NCBI RefSeq assembly: GCF_947259555.1
Contig: NZ_CAMYMD010000001.1
Span: 1 to 64,000, forward strand
DNA from: an uncultured Roseovarius sp.
GTDB lineage: Bacteria; Pseudomonadota; Alphaproteobacteria; Rhodobacterales; Rhodobacteraceae
Direction: 5' to 3'
DNA length: 64,000 nt
Part shown: piece after piece, positions 50,442 to 58,757 of the stretch
How positions within the stretch are numbered: position 1 is the first letter of the stretch
Layout of the letters: each line of letters opens with the position of its first letter
The notes under the pieces: model-generated
Database searches by the model: none
Seen by the model: the letters and a program-made list of their open reading frames with translations, nothing else
What the model was told of the DNA's origin: nothing
Made by a program: the position numbers and the translations under genes

Positions 50442-51014
50442 TCATATCCGTGCCGCGATGATCGGCGGGCCGAGCCGGGCGAGGTGCATATCGGTCAATC
50501 CGCGCTCGTCATCGTCCAGTGCCTGATGGCGCGGATAACGCGGGGCGGCGCGGTCATCGAGAATGGGGGCCTCCCAGCCTTGGGTGGTCTCGAAAAATCG
50601 CGCCACCCCGGCCTCGCCGAACTCGCGAAGATAGCCCTGCACCACTACATCGACATAGCTGAGCAGGATGGGATGTGCCTCGGTCGGTGCGCCGTGATGA
50701 CCGTCTGGGATGGTATAGACCGCGATCTCGGGCTCGTGGGGCAGGGCGTGGCGTACCTGATGCGCGGCGGGCGCGCGGATATAGGCGGCCTCGCGCGCAT
50801 CGAGCGCGGGCCAATCGGCACCGGGCACCGGCGCGATCAGCCCGTCGATCTCGGCAGTCTCATCCGGCACCACCGTCAGATAGGCCACGGGCCGCAGATC
50901 AGTATGCCGCCAGATGCGCCGCCAGCCCTTGAGATGCGCCGTCTGCGCGCCCTCGAACACATGGGTCGCGCGGTTCACAAGGCTGCCATAGCCGAAGAAA
51001 TATGCATCCTGCAT
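50442..51014 (-). CDS. Gamma-glutamylcyclotransferase-family protein
   Basis: The 190-residue protein opens YFFGYGSLVNRATH, the substrate-binding YGSL motif of the GGCT fold, and carries DAREAAYIR with the candidate catalytic Glu. Family members release 5-oxoproline from gamma-glutamyl peptides or gamma-glutamylamines. A C-terminal ~80 residues exceed the core. The start at 51014 is divergent from nsrR by 90 bp; an in-frame ATG 14 codons upstream would run into the FNR-like box. Confidence 0.8.
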   Translation of the reverse strand: MQDAYFFGYGSLVNRATHVFEGAQTAHLKGWRRIWRHTDLRPVAYLTVVPDETAEIDGLIAPVPGADWPALDAREAAYIRAPAAHQVRHALPHEPEIAVYTIPDGHHGAPTEAHPILLSYVDVVVQGYLREFGEAGVARFFETTQGWEAPILDDRAAPRYPRHQALDDDERGLTDMHLARLGPPIIAARI

Positions 51015-51032
51015 GAAGGTTTTGCCGCTCCT

Positions 51033-51046
51033 TTGATCTGAATCAT
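51033..51046. promoter_or_regulatory. FNR/FnrL-like box between GGCT gene and nsrR
   Basis: TTGAT-CTGA-ATCAT matches the FNR consensus TTGAT-N4-ATCAA with one mismatch at the last base. It is 59 bp upstream of the nsrR start. NsrR and FNR often act together on nitric-oxide and low-oxygen genes, so the site is plausible for nsrR control. Confidence 0.5.
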
Positions 51047-51104
51047 GGTTTTTCATCAGTCTCGGGGCAATCCTCGCCGAATTCAAGCAAGGGAGCCGGA
51101 CACC

Positions 51105-51557
51105 ATGCGGATCACAAAACGCACCAATATCGCAATCAGGCTGCTCATGTTCTGCGCGGCCAATGAGGGGCGGCTGGTTACCAAATCCGAGATCGCCGAG
51201 CGCTGCAACACCTCCGAGAGCCATCTGGCGCAGATCATCAACAAACTGGGTCAGCTTGGGTTCCTGCACACGCAGCGCGGGCGCACCGGCGGCGTGACCC
51301 TGGGCCGTCCGATGTCAGAGATTCGGGTGGGCGAGGTGTTTCGAAAGTTGGAGGAAAATACACCAGTTGCAGAGTGCTTCGCAGATGTGGACAACACCTG
51401 CCCGCTGACCTCGGCCTGCCGTTTGCGTGTCGCACTCGTGGATGCGGTCGAGGCCTTCTATGCCCATCTCGACGAGGTGACGCTCGATGCGCTGGTCTGC
51501 GACAACGAAGCGCTTTTCACGATCTTTTCAGCTGTGCCTTGCATGAAACGGGCTTGA
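51105..51557 (+). CDS. nsrR: Rrf2 family regulator, NsrR type
   Basis: The 150-residue regulator has a winged HTH (TNIAIRLLMFCAANEGRLVTK, ~7-27, and CNTSESHLAQIINKLG, ~34-49) and three cysteines C91, C99 and C105 in the NsrR spacing that bind an NO-sensitive [4Fe-4S] cluster. It should repress nitric-oxide detoxification genes. An FNR-like box lies upstream. The downstream glycine riboswitch belongs to the next operon, not to this gene. Confidence 0.87.
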   Translation: MRITKRTNIAIRLLMFCAANEGRLVTKSEIAERCNTSESHLAQIINKLGQLGFLHTQRGRTGGVTLGRPMSEIRVGEVFRKLEENTPVAECFADVDNTCPLTSACRLRVALVDAVEAFYAHLDEVTLDALVCDNEALFTIFSAVPCMKRA

Positions 51558-51589
51558 AGGCGCGCGCGCGGTATACTAGCGTGCACCCA

Positions 51590-51750
51590 TCTGGACAGGG
51601 AGAACTGGCACTGCCAGTGCCGAAGGAGCAACCGCCCCGGAAACTCTCAGGCATCAAGGACCTGCCCGGCCAAATGAACTCTGGAGAGACCCTGCGGAAT
51701 GTGGCGGGGCGCCGAAGGGATAGCGATCTCAGGCGAAAGGACAGAGGGGG
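51590..51750 (+). promoter_or_regulatory. Tandem glycine riboswitch (gcvT element)
   Basis: Two aptamers follow one another. The first (~51592-51665) has GGAGAAC..., GCCGAAGGAGCAA and AAACTCTCAGGCA; the second (~51678-51750) has CTGGAGAGACC, GCCGAAGGGATAGC and ATCTCAGGCGAAAGGACAGAG. These are the conserved cores of the gcvT glycine riboswitch, which turns on glycine cleavage genes when glycine is high. A TATACT -10-like hexamer lies at 51572-51577, just before the first aptamer. Confidence 0.93.
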
Positions 51751-51838
51751 CATCGCGGCGCGGCCATGTGGCTTGCGTCCTGTCGGTGCCGGAGCGATCA
51801 GCACATGATCCGGCCCGGATGGATAGGGAAGGATGCCG

Positions 51839-52963
51839 ATGGCTGATCTGGAGATCACACCGCTGAACGCGCTGCACCGCGAATTGGGGGCCAAGATGGT
51901 GCCCTTCGCGGGTTATGACATGCCTGTGCAATATCCCATTGGCGTGATGAAGGAGCATCTGCATTGCCGCGCCAGCGCGGGGCTGTTCGATGTCAGCCAC
52001 ATGGGGCAGGTGATCCTGCGCGCGCCGGGTGGTTATGCCGATGTGGCCCGCGCGATGGAGGCGCTGGTGCCGGTCGACCTGCTGGGTCTGGGCGTGATGC
52101 GGCAGCGTTACGGTTTTTTCACCAATGAGGATGGCGGCATTCTCGATGACCTGATGCTGGCCAATCGCGGCGATCACATGTTCGTCGTGGTCAATGCCGC
52201 CTGCAAGGCCGACGATATCGCGCATATGCGGGCCGGGTTGTCCGGCGTCGAGGTCGAGGAGATCACCGACCGCGCATTGCTGGCCCTTCAGGGGCCTGCC
52301 GCCGAGGCCGTTCTGGAGACCGTTGCGCCGGGCGTGGCTGCGATGCGATTCATGGATGTCGGCATCATCGACACCGACTTCGGAGAGTTGTGGATCTCGC
52401 GCTCGGGTTATACCGGCGAGGATGGCTATGAGATTTCGGTGACCGAGGATCAGGCCGAGCCATTGGCCCGCACGCTGCTGGGGCATGAGGCGGTGGCACC
52501 CATCGGTCTTGGCGCGCGTGACAGTTTGCGGCTGGAGGCGGGGCTGTGCCTCTATGGCCACGATATCGACACCACCACTAGCCCGGTTGAGGCGAGTCTC
52601 AACTGGGCCATCCAGAAGGTGCGCCGTTCGGGCGGCGACCGTGCAGGCGGCTTTCCGGGGGCCGCGCGTATTCTGGATGAGTTGCGGGCCGGTGCCTCCT
52701 GCGCCCGCGTAGGCCTGCGCCCCGAGGGACGCGCGCCGATGCGTGAGGGCACGCCGCTTTTCGCCGCCGCCGAAGGCGGCGATCCAGTCGGCCATGTCAC
52801 CTCCGGTGCGTTTGGCCCGACCATCGAGGGGCCGATGTCGATGGGCTATGTCCCCGCCCAAATGGCCGCCGAGGGAACGGAGCTTTTCGGGGAGGTGCGC
52901 GGCAAGCGCCTTCCTGTCCGGGTGGCACGTCTGCCCTTCATCCCCGCCAATTTCAAACGCTGA
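51839..52963 (+). CDS. gcvT: Glycine cleavage system T protein (aminomethyltransferase)
   Basis: T-protein (374 aa) moves the methylene group from the aminomethylated H-protein to tetrahydrofolate and releases ammonia. It has VPFAGYDMPVQYP, HCRASAGLFDVSHMG, and a folate-binding SRSGYTGEDGYE, RDSLRLEAGLCLYGHD. Start ATG 51839 lies 6 nt after AGGGAAGG; ATG 51833 is too close to it. It is the first gene behind the glycine riboswitch and is followed by gcvH and gcvP. Confidence 0.95.
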   Translation: MADLEITPLNALHRELGAKMVPFAGYDMPVQYPIGVMKEHLHCRASAGLFDVSHMGQVILRAPGGYADVARAMEALVPVDLLGLGVMRQRYGFFTNEDGGILDDLMLANRGDHMFVVVNAACKADDIAHMRAGLSGVEVEEITDRALLALQGPAAEAVLETVAPGVAAMRFMDVGIIDTDFGELWISRSGYTGEDGYEISVTEDQAEPLARTLLGHEAVAPIGLGARDSLRLEAGLCLYGHDIDTTTSPVEASLNWAIQKVRRSGGDRAGGFPGAARILDELRAGASCARVGLRPEGRAPMREGTPLFAAAEGGDPVGHVTSGAFGPTIEGPMSMGYVPAQMAAEGTELFGEVRGKRLPVRVARLPFIPANFKR

Positions 52964-52984
52964 ACCAGCATCAGGGAGCAAAGA

Positions 52985-53344
52985 ATGAAATTCACCGAAG
53001 AACATGAATGGCTGCGCGACGAGGACGGTGTCATTGTCGTGGGCATTACCGAACATGCCAGCGAACAGCTGGGCGATGTGGTCTTTGTCGAACTGCCCGA
53101 GGTCGGCACGCAGGTCACCAAGGATGACGAGGTGGTCGTGATCGAGAGCGTCAAGGCGGCCTCGGACATCCTCGCCCCCATCGACGGCGAGATCGTCGAG
53201 GTCAACGAGACGCTCACCGATGAACCCGGCAAGGTCAATGACGACCCGCAGGGCGATGCGTGGTTCTTCAAGATCAAGCCGAGCGAGCCCGGCCAGATGG
53301 ACGATATGATGGATGAGGCCGCCTACAAGAAATACATCGGCTGA
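52985..53344 (+). CDS. gcvH: Glycine cleavage system H protein
   Basis: H-protein (119 aa) is the lipoylated carrier between P, T and L proteins. The lipoyl-attachment Lys lies in VVVIESVKAASDI (~58-60), the expected motif, with the ISL-like GITEHASEQLGDVVFVELP upstream. It starts 21 bp after gcvT with GGGAGC as SD. The length is normal. Confidence 0.95.
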   Translation: MKFTEEHEWLRDEDGVIVVGITEHASEQLGDVVFVELPEVGTQVTKDDEVVVIESVKAASDILAPIDGEIVEVNETLTDEPGKVNDDPQGDAWFFKIKPSEPGQMDDMMDEAAYKKYIG

Positions 53345-53354
53345 GGGTTCGCCC

Positions 53355-53412
53355 TCAGACAGAGTATTTCTGGAAAGATGAAGCAGGGGGCCGGCGCGCG
53401 CCGCCCCCGGAT
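53355..53412. repeat. GAGTATTT motif and GC hairpin between gcvH and gcvP
   Basis: GAGTATTTCTGGAAAGATGAAG (first 14 bases at 53361-53374) is followed by GGGGGCCGGCGC / GCGCCGCCCCC, which can fold into a strong hairpin. A like pairing of GAGTATTTGG and a GC hairpin is found at 44801-44839. It lies inside the gcv operon, so it may lower gcvP expression or stabilise gcvTH messages. Confidence 0.5.
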
Positions 53413-53429
53413 GCGATGAGGACATGACC

Positions 53430-56279
53430 ATGCCGTTCAAAGCGACCGATTATCTGCCCTATGATTTCGCCAATCGCCGCCATATCGGACCCTCGCCCGA
53501 GGAGATGGGCGAGATGTTCGAGGTGCTGGGCGTCGAGACGCTTGAGGCGCTGATCGACGAGACGGTGCCGAAATCCATCCGGCAGGACGCCCCGCTCGAT
53601 TTTGGCAAGCCCAAGTCGGAAAGCGATTTGCTGCATCACATGTGGCAGACAGCCTCAAAGAACAAGGTGCTGACCTCACTGATCGGGCAGGGCTATCATG
53701 GCACCGTCACGCCGCCCGCGATCCAGCGCAATATCTTTGAGAACCCGGCCTGGTACACCGCCTACACCCCCTATCAGCCCGAGATCAGTCAGGGACGGCT
53801 GGAAGCGCTGTTGAATTTCCAGACCATGGTGAGCGACCTGACCGGGCTGGAGATTGCCAATGCCTCGCTTCTCGACGAGGCGACGGCGGCGGCCGAGGCG
53901 ATGACCATGGCGCAGCGTGTCGCCAAGTCCAAGGCGCGGGCGTTCTTTGTCGATGAGAACTGCCACCCGCAGAACATCGCCGTGATGCGGACCCGAGCAG
54001 CCCCTCTGGATATAGAGGTGATCGTCGGTGCGCCCGAGGAGATGGAGGCCGACAAGGTGTTCGGCGCGATCTTCCAGTACCCCGGGACGCATGGGGGGCT
54101 GCGCGATTTCAGCGCCGAGACCGCGGCATTGCACGAGGCGAAGGCCATCGGCATCGTGATCGCCGACCCTTTGGCGTTGACGCTGCTGAAAGAGCCGGGG
54201 GCCATGGGGGCCGATATTGCCGTGGGTAGCACACAGCGGTTCGGCGTGCCGGTGGGCTATGGCGGCCCGCACGCCGCCTACATGGCCACGAAAGACGCCT
54301 ATAAGCGCGCATTGCCGGGCCGCATTGTGGGGGTGAGCGTGGACAGCCACGGCAACCGTGCCTACCGCCTCAGCCTGCAAACCCGCGAACAGCATATCCG
54401 CCGCGAGAAGGCCACGTCGAATGTCTGCACCGCGCAGGCGCTGCTGGCGGTCATGGCGTCGATGTATGCCGTTTTCCACGGGCCCAAGGGCTTGCGCGCC
54501 ATTGCGCAGCGTATCCACCGCAAGACGGTGCGGCTGGCCAAGGGGCTGGAGGCGGCGGGCTTTCACGTGGAGCCGGGTGATTTCTTTGACACGATCACCG
54601 TCGATGTGGGTCTGTTGCAACGCGGCGTGCTGCAATCGGCGGTGCGCGAGGGTGTGAACCTGCGCCGCGTCGGCGACACCAAGATCGGCATCACGCTTGA
54701 TGAGCGCACCCGCACCGCGACCGTGGAGGCGGTCTGGCGCGCCTTTGGCATCATCATGGAGGACAGCGATTTCACGCATGAGTATCGCATCCCCGAGGCA
54801 TTGCAGCGCGCGAGCGCGTACCTGACCCATCCGGTCTTTCACATGAACCGGGCCGAGACCGAGATGATGCGCTACATGCGCCGTCTGGCGGATCGCGATC
54901 TGGCGCTTGACCGGGCGATGATCCCGCTTGGCAGCTGCACGATGAAGCTCAATTCCGCGGCCGAGATGATGCCGGTGAGCTGGCGCGAGTTCGCGCTGTT
55001 GCATCCCTTTGTGCCCGCCGATCAGGCGTTGGGTTACAAGCAGATGATCGATGATCTGTCGGCCAAACTGTGTGACATCACCGGCTATGCCGCGATTTCG
55101 ATGCAGCCCAATTCCGGTGCGCAGGGGGAGTATGCGGGGCTGTTGACGATTTCTGCCTATCACCGCGCGCAGGGGCAGGGGCATCGCAAGGTGTGTCTCA
55201 TCCCGGTCAGCGCCCATGGCACCAACCCGGCAAGCGCGCATATGGTGGGCTGGGATGTTGTCGTCGTGAAATCCGCCGAGAACGGCGATATCGACGTGGA
55301 GGATTTCCGCGCCAAGGCCGAGAAACACTCGGACAACCTTGCCGGCTGCATGATCACCTATCCCTCGACGCATGGGGTCTTCGAGGAGACTGTACGCGAG
55401 GTCTGCGACATTACTCACACGCACGGCGGGCAGGTTTATATCGACGGGGCAAACATGAACGCGATGGTGGGTCTGGCGCGGCCCGGTGACGTCGGCGGCG
55501 ATGTGAGCCATCTCAATCTGCACAAGACCTTCTGCATCCCGCATGGCGGCGGCGGCCCCGGCATGGGCCCGATCGGCGTCAAGGCGCATCTGGTGCCGCA
55601 TCTGCCGGGCCATCCGGAGACGGGGGGCGAACAGGGCCCGGTCAGCGCCGCGCCCTATGGCTCGCCCTCACTGCTGCCGATTTCATGGGCCTATTGCCTG
55701 ATGATGGGCGGTGCGGGCCTGACGCAGGCGACGCGGGTGGCGATCCTCAATGCCAACTATATCGCCAAGCGGCTGGAGGGCGCCTATGACGTGCTCTACA
55801 AGGGGCCGACGGGCCGGGTGGCGCATGAGTGTATCCTTGACACCCGCCCGTTCGAGAAAAGCGCGGGCGTCACCGTGGACGATATCGCCAAACGGCTGAT
55901 GGATTGTGGCTTTCACGCGCCCACGATGAGCTTTCCGGTGCCCGGCACGTTGATGGTGGAGCCGACGGAGAGCGAGACCAAGGCCGAGTTGGACCGCTTT
56001 TGCGAGGCGATGCTGGCCATCCGGCAGGAGATCCGCGAGATTGAGGAGGGGCGCATGGAGGCCGAGAACAACCCGCTCAAGAACGCGCCGCACACGATGG
56101 AGGATCTCATTCGCGAGTGGGACCGGCCCTATAGCCGCGAACAGGGCTGTTTCCCGCCGGGTGCGTTCCGGGTGGACAAGTACTGGCCGCCGGTCAACCG
56201 TGTGGACAATGTCTATGGCGACCGGCACCTGATCTGCACCTGCCCGCCGCTCGAGGACTATGCCGAGGCGGCGGAGTAG
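53430..56279 (+). CDS. gcvP: Glycine dehydrogenase (decarboxylating), P protein
   Basis: P-protein (949 aa from this start) decarboxylates glycine and passes the aminomethyl group to the H-protein lipoyl arm. It is the long fused form: an N-terminal P1-like half ([14 protein letters not shown] ... [13 protein letters not shown]) and a C-terminal P2-like half with the PLP Lys699 in [19 protein letters not shown] 53424 is two codons upstream; GAGGAC spacing favours 53430, but both are possible. It is the last gene of the riboswitch-controlled operon. Confidence 0.94.
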   Translation: MPFKATDYLPYDFANRRHIGPSPEEMGEMFEVLGVETLEALIDETVPKSIRQDAPLDFGKPKSESDLLHHMWQTASKNKVLTSLIGQGYHGTVTPPAIQRNIFENPAWYTAYTPYQPEISQGRLEALLNFQTMVSDLTGLEIANASLLDEATAAAEAMTMAQRVAKSKARAFFVDENCHPQNIAVMRTRAAPLDIEVIVGAPEEMEADKVFGAIFQYPGTHGGLRDFSAETAALHEAKAIGIVIADPLALTLLKEPGAMGADIAVGSTQRFGVPVGYGGPHAAYMATKDAYKRALPGRIVGVSVDSHGNRAYRLSLQTREQHIRREKATSNVCTAQALLAVMASMYAVFHGPKGLRAIAQRIHRKTVRLAKGLEAAGFHVEPGDFFDTITVDVGLLQRGVLQSAVREGVNLRRVGDTKIGITLDERTRTATVEAVWRAFGIIMEDSDFTHEYRIPEALQRASAYLTHPVFHMNRAETEMMRYMRRLADRDLALDRAMIPLGSCTMKLNSAAEMMPVSWREFALLHPFVPADQALGYKQMIDDLSAKLCDITGYAAISMQPNSGAQGEYAGLLTISAYHRAQGQGHRKVCLIPVSAHGTNPASAHMVGWDVVVVKSAENGDIDVEDFRAKAEKHSDNLAGCMITYPSTHGVFEETVREVCDITHTHGGQVYIDGANMNAMVGLARPGDVGGDVSHLNLHKTFCIPHGGGGPGMGPIGVKAHLVPHLPGHPETGGEQGPVSAAPYGSPSLLPISWAYCLMMGGAGLTQATRVAILNANYIAKRLEGAYDVLYKGPTGRVAHECILDTRPFEKSAGVTVDDIAKRLMDCGFHAPTMSFPVPGTLMVEPTESETKAELDRFCEAMLAIRQEIREIEEGRMEAENNPLKNAPHTMEDLIREWDRPYSREQGCFPPGAFRVDKYWPPVNRVDNVYGDRHLICTCPPLEDYAEAAE

Positions 56280-56355
56280 GGAGACGTCGGGAGACTGTAA
56301 GCGGAGCCCCGCAAGATGGAGGCGAGTTTAACCTTTCCTTCACCTCGCCCGCAAA

Positions 56356-56490
56356 ATGTGGTGCTGCTGCAATCCGTTGCAGCAGAAGGAGGTGATCAGG
56401 CTGAATGAAAGCAATTTTCGAAGATGGATGGTCTTTCTGGCAGCGGGAACGCTGTTGGTCACGGTCATCCGGCTTTTGACGGGGCTTTGA
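56356..56490 (+). CDS. Possible small single-helix membrane protein
   Basis: An ORF of 44 codons (MWCCCNPLQQKEV at its start) ends in one membrane helix, WMVFLAAGTLLVTVIRLLTGL after FRR. The SD AAGGAGGTGATC at 56386-56397, a full complement of the 16S 3' end, lies inside this frame, so translation may begin later, at CTG 56401 or GTG 56392, giving a ~30-residue protein. A competing ATG at 56404 opens another 24-codon frame. A perfect hairpin CTGCTGCAA/TTGCAGCAG precedes the SD. Confidence 0.35.
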   Translation: MWCCCNPLQQKEVIRLNESNFRRWMVFLAAGTLLVTVIRLLTGL

Positions 56491-56505
56491 GTTCCTGAAA
56501 AAGAA

Positions 56506-56535
56506 GACCCTGCGGAGTTGGCGCTCCGCAGGGTC
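56506..56535 (+). terminator. Strong hairpin after the small ORF
   Basis: GACCCTGCGGAG (56506-56517) pairs perfectly over 12 bp with CTCCGCAGGGTC (56524-56535) around a 6-nt loop. It begins 15 bp after the small ORF stop, and an ACGTTTT tract follows. It could terminate the gcv operon or the small ORF transcript. Confidence 0.65.
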
Positions 56536-56668
56536 ACGTTTTCGGTGCTCAGACTGAAAACAACTTTCGAATACCCCGTATATTGCCGACTCCTTAGCAA
56601 AAAGTAAAGCGCGGCCCGCACCAATAGAAAACGCCGACCCGGGGGATGGCGTGATCCGTGGATCAATC

Positions 56669-56696
56669 GGGCGGCCCCATCGGGACCGCCCTTCTT
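56669..56696 (+). terminator. Second hairpin with T-rich tail in the 56.3-56.9 kb gap
   Basis: GGGCGG-C-CCC (56669-56678) pairs with GGG-A-CCGCCC (56682-56691) apart from one mismatch, and TTCTT follows. It looks like an intrinsic terminator for a plus-strand transcript that would start within the gap, for example a small RNA beginning near 56540-56600. Confidence 0.5.
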
Positions 56697-56835
56697 AGTT
56701 AAAAAGGCTTCTTTGAAAAGTAACCGGTCCTTTTGACAGGATCGGCTACGCGACAGAAGCGGTTGCGCCATCACTCACAATTTACCCGATCTGACCACGT
56801 GTTTTGTCGCTAGCGCGATTATTACGAGTCTGTCA

Positions 56836-56851
56836 TACCCCATATGGGGTA
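56836..56851. promoter_or_regulatory. 16-bp perfect palindrome TACCCCATATGGGGTA
   Basis: The sequence is a perfect palindrome 10 bp from the 3' end of the LuxR-type gene. Its length and symmetry resemble LuxR/TraR-type operators, yet it lies at the gene's end and not in its promoter. It may serve a plus-strand or small-RNA promoter in the gap, or act as a terminator stem. Confidence 0.4.
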
Positions 56852-56861
56852 GGCCGCACGT

Positions 56862-58661
56862 CTAATCTGCAAGAAGTGCATCCAGGCGATCAAGCACGTC
56901 GCGCCAGTGTCGGAAAAAGGCCAGTTGTCCGGCATCTGCAAAAAGATGAAACTCGATCCAGCGATATTCGCGCTGGAAGTCCTCGTAGGTCTCCATCGGA
57001 ACCTGCGGGTCCTGGGCGCCGTTCATCAGGATGATTGGCAGCTCGTTGCGCAAGGCGAGGAGATGCGCGCTCCAGTCTTCCAACTGGCCCGAGACCAGCT
57101 GACGCGAAAACGCGTCATGCGCGCAATGTGTGTCCGACAAGGCGACGTCGGAGCCTGTCACGAACGCCTCATACACTTCGCGATCCTCGAACGTGGCGAT
57201 ATCGGCAGCGGATTTTCCATATACCGCATGGATGAACCCGCGCTTGCCGATTTTCTGCGCCAGAAGAAAACCCGCCTTGACCATGAACGGCAGCAGGTGG
57301 GGTGTGTACTTGGCCCCCGCCAGAATGAAGCGGTGCCATTTGTCCATGCGCTCGAATTGTTCGCGTCGGGTGAGGGGCAGCATGCCTGAGCAGGCGATTA
57401 TGCCACTGAACGCGCCGGGATTGTCGCGTGCGAGGCGCACCGCGTAATAGGTATCGCCGCTCAGGGCGATGATCGGACAGCGCGTGACCCCTTCGGCACG
57501 CAAGACCATCATCGTATCGCTGAGCAGCGTGGAGTCGTAATCAACGCCACGCCCGACCATGTCGGAAAAGCCATAGCCGGGACGCAGCGGCACGATGATC
57601 CGCAAGCCGCGGGTCGTGGCGCAGGCCTCGGCGGAGGCGGGCCATCTGACAAGGCCGAAATCGAGAGGCAGGTACAGGACCGGGCGCCCCTGTGGCGCGC
57701 CGAGGACGAGATAATCCACGCGTCGCCCGTCCGGTGCGGTGAGGGAATGAAAATCGCGCTCTGCCAGCGTGGCAGAACCGCGGCATACATCCTTCGGGCC
57801 GGTGGCACTGCGCACCGTCATCGCCGTCATGTCGATCATCGACAAGGCCAGTCGAACGAGCTCGAGTTGCGAATGGGTTTCTGTCTTTGCGAGGATCGAC
57901 TTGATCTGCGCGCGGATCGTATCCACCGACCGGGCACGGCTGGCGGCGATCTCGTTCACGCTGTGGCAATCGACAAGATGGCACAGAATATCCGCCTCGG
58001 TCGCCGTCAAATCGAACGCCTGTCGCAGGATATCGCAAAAGCCGACGGGCAGATTGACCTCATTCGAGGCGGCCAGAACCAGAACCGTGCCATCGGCGGC
58101 CATACAACGCTGCAGGCGAAACACGATCAGATGATCCGCGCGCCGCGCTCTGACTCGGAGCACTGCACTGTCCTTGTTGCGATCCTCGAACAGAAGGGTA
58201 AGCGCGTCGGCGACAGTTCCGACATCGGACACATGAATCGGTATATCGGTCAGGCTCGCATTCGCGTTGAGCCCCATGAGTTGCCGTGCGGTCGCATTGG
58301 ATGCGCGCACCGCATGCGTGCGGTCCAGAAGGACGGCTGCGACCCGGTCAAAAGGCGCGAGAATCGCCTCGATGTCGGGCAGGCTTGCCTCATTCGCGCC
58401 ACTGATGTCGACGCGGTCCAGAAACTCTGTGGCGCGCCGGAAATGCGCGGCAATGCGCGGATCGTCCAAGAGATGCGGTGCATTCAGATCCACCTGCGCC
58501 CGCAATGGGCCTACGGTGCTCTCCCAATGATCGAGCAGCGCCTCGTAGCGGGCCGGATCAAGTGCGACGTCGTAGAGACGATCAATCGCCGCCGCCCGAT
58601 CCTCTTCTGACAGGGTGACGCCGTTATCGTATTGATCCGTACCGGGCCGTCTCTTTGTCAT
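56862..58661 (-). CDS. LuxR-type HTH regulator fused to a degenerate alpha/beta hydrolase
   Basis: The 599-residue protein has a PAS-like N-terminal part (~90-200), a LuxR-type HTH (~208-270: TATEADILCHLV ... SVNEIAASRARSVDTIRAQIKSIL), and a C-terminal alpha/beta-hydrolase fold (~300-595). The nucleophile elbow reads IIALSGDTY (Ser401) rather than GxSxG. Asp551 is kept in NGAQDPQVP, but the catalytic His is replaced by Gln579 in DAGQL (usually AGHL), and the oxyanion HG is absent. The hydrolase part therefore probably binds a ligand without cleaving it. Confidence 0.82.
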   Translation of the reverse strand: MTKRRPGTDQYDNGVTLSEEDRAAAIDRLYDVALDPARYEALLDHWESTVGPLRAQVDLNAPHLLDDPRIAAHFRRATEFLDRVDISGANEASLPDIEAILAPFDRVAAVLLDRTHAVRASNATARQLMGLNANASLTDIPIHVSDVGTVADALTLLFEDRNKDSAVLRVRARRADHLIVFRLQRCMAADGTVLVLAASNEVNLPVGFCDILRQAFDLTATEADILCHLVDCHSVNEIAASRARSVDTIRAQIKSILAKTETHSQLELVRLALSMIDMTAMTVRSATGPKDVCRGSATLAERDFHSLTAPDGRRVDYLVLGAPQGRPVLYLPLDFGLVRWPASAEACATTRGLRIIVPLRPGYGFSDMVGRGVDYDSTLLSDTMMVLRAEGVTRCPIIALSGDTYYAVRLARDNPGAFSGIIACSGMLPLTRREQFERMDKWHRFILAGAKYTPHLLPFMVKAGFLLAQKIGKRGFIHAVYGKSAADIATFEDREVYEAFVTGSDVALSDTHCAHDAFSRQLVSGQLEDWSAHLLALRNELPIILMNGAQDPQVPMETYEDFQREYRWIEFHLFADAGQLAFFRHWRDVLDRLDALLAD

Positions 58662-58757
58662 CGGAAATACCTGAAGAGCGTCTAATTGAGACCCTAGGGA
58701 TCAAGTACTCTTGGCGCTGCTGCCAGCACAAATCAATAAACAATTACGTCTCAGGAC

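Larger units (their letters stand above)
56280..56861. other. 582-bp gap with hairpins and a possible small ORF
   Basis: No established gene fills this stretch. It holds a hairpin plus SD and small ORF at 56356-56490, two strong hairpins (56506-56535 and 56669-56691), and a 16-bp palindrome at 56836-56851. The part from 56540 to 56820 is relatively AT-rich and could carry a small RNA gene, since the hairpin at 56669-56691 with TTCTT would make an end. No tRNA T-loop sequence is visible. Confidence 0.5.

Noticed and set aside
53676-55613. 645-codon antisense frame within gcvP
   Set aside because: It lies wholly inside the conserved gcvP gene and its translation resembles no family; a shadow of codon bias.
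56340-56774. 144-codon minus-strand frame in the gap after gcvP
   Set aside because: Its translation is Ser/Arg-rich with no domain, it crosses two hairpins and the SD of the plus-strand small ORF, and it has no convincing SD.
56280-56861. tRNA or other standard RNA gene in the 582-bp gap
   Set aside because: No GGTTCGA-type T-loop or cloverleaf was found; only hairpins and an AT-richer stretch are visible.
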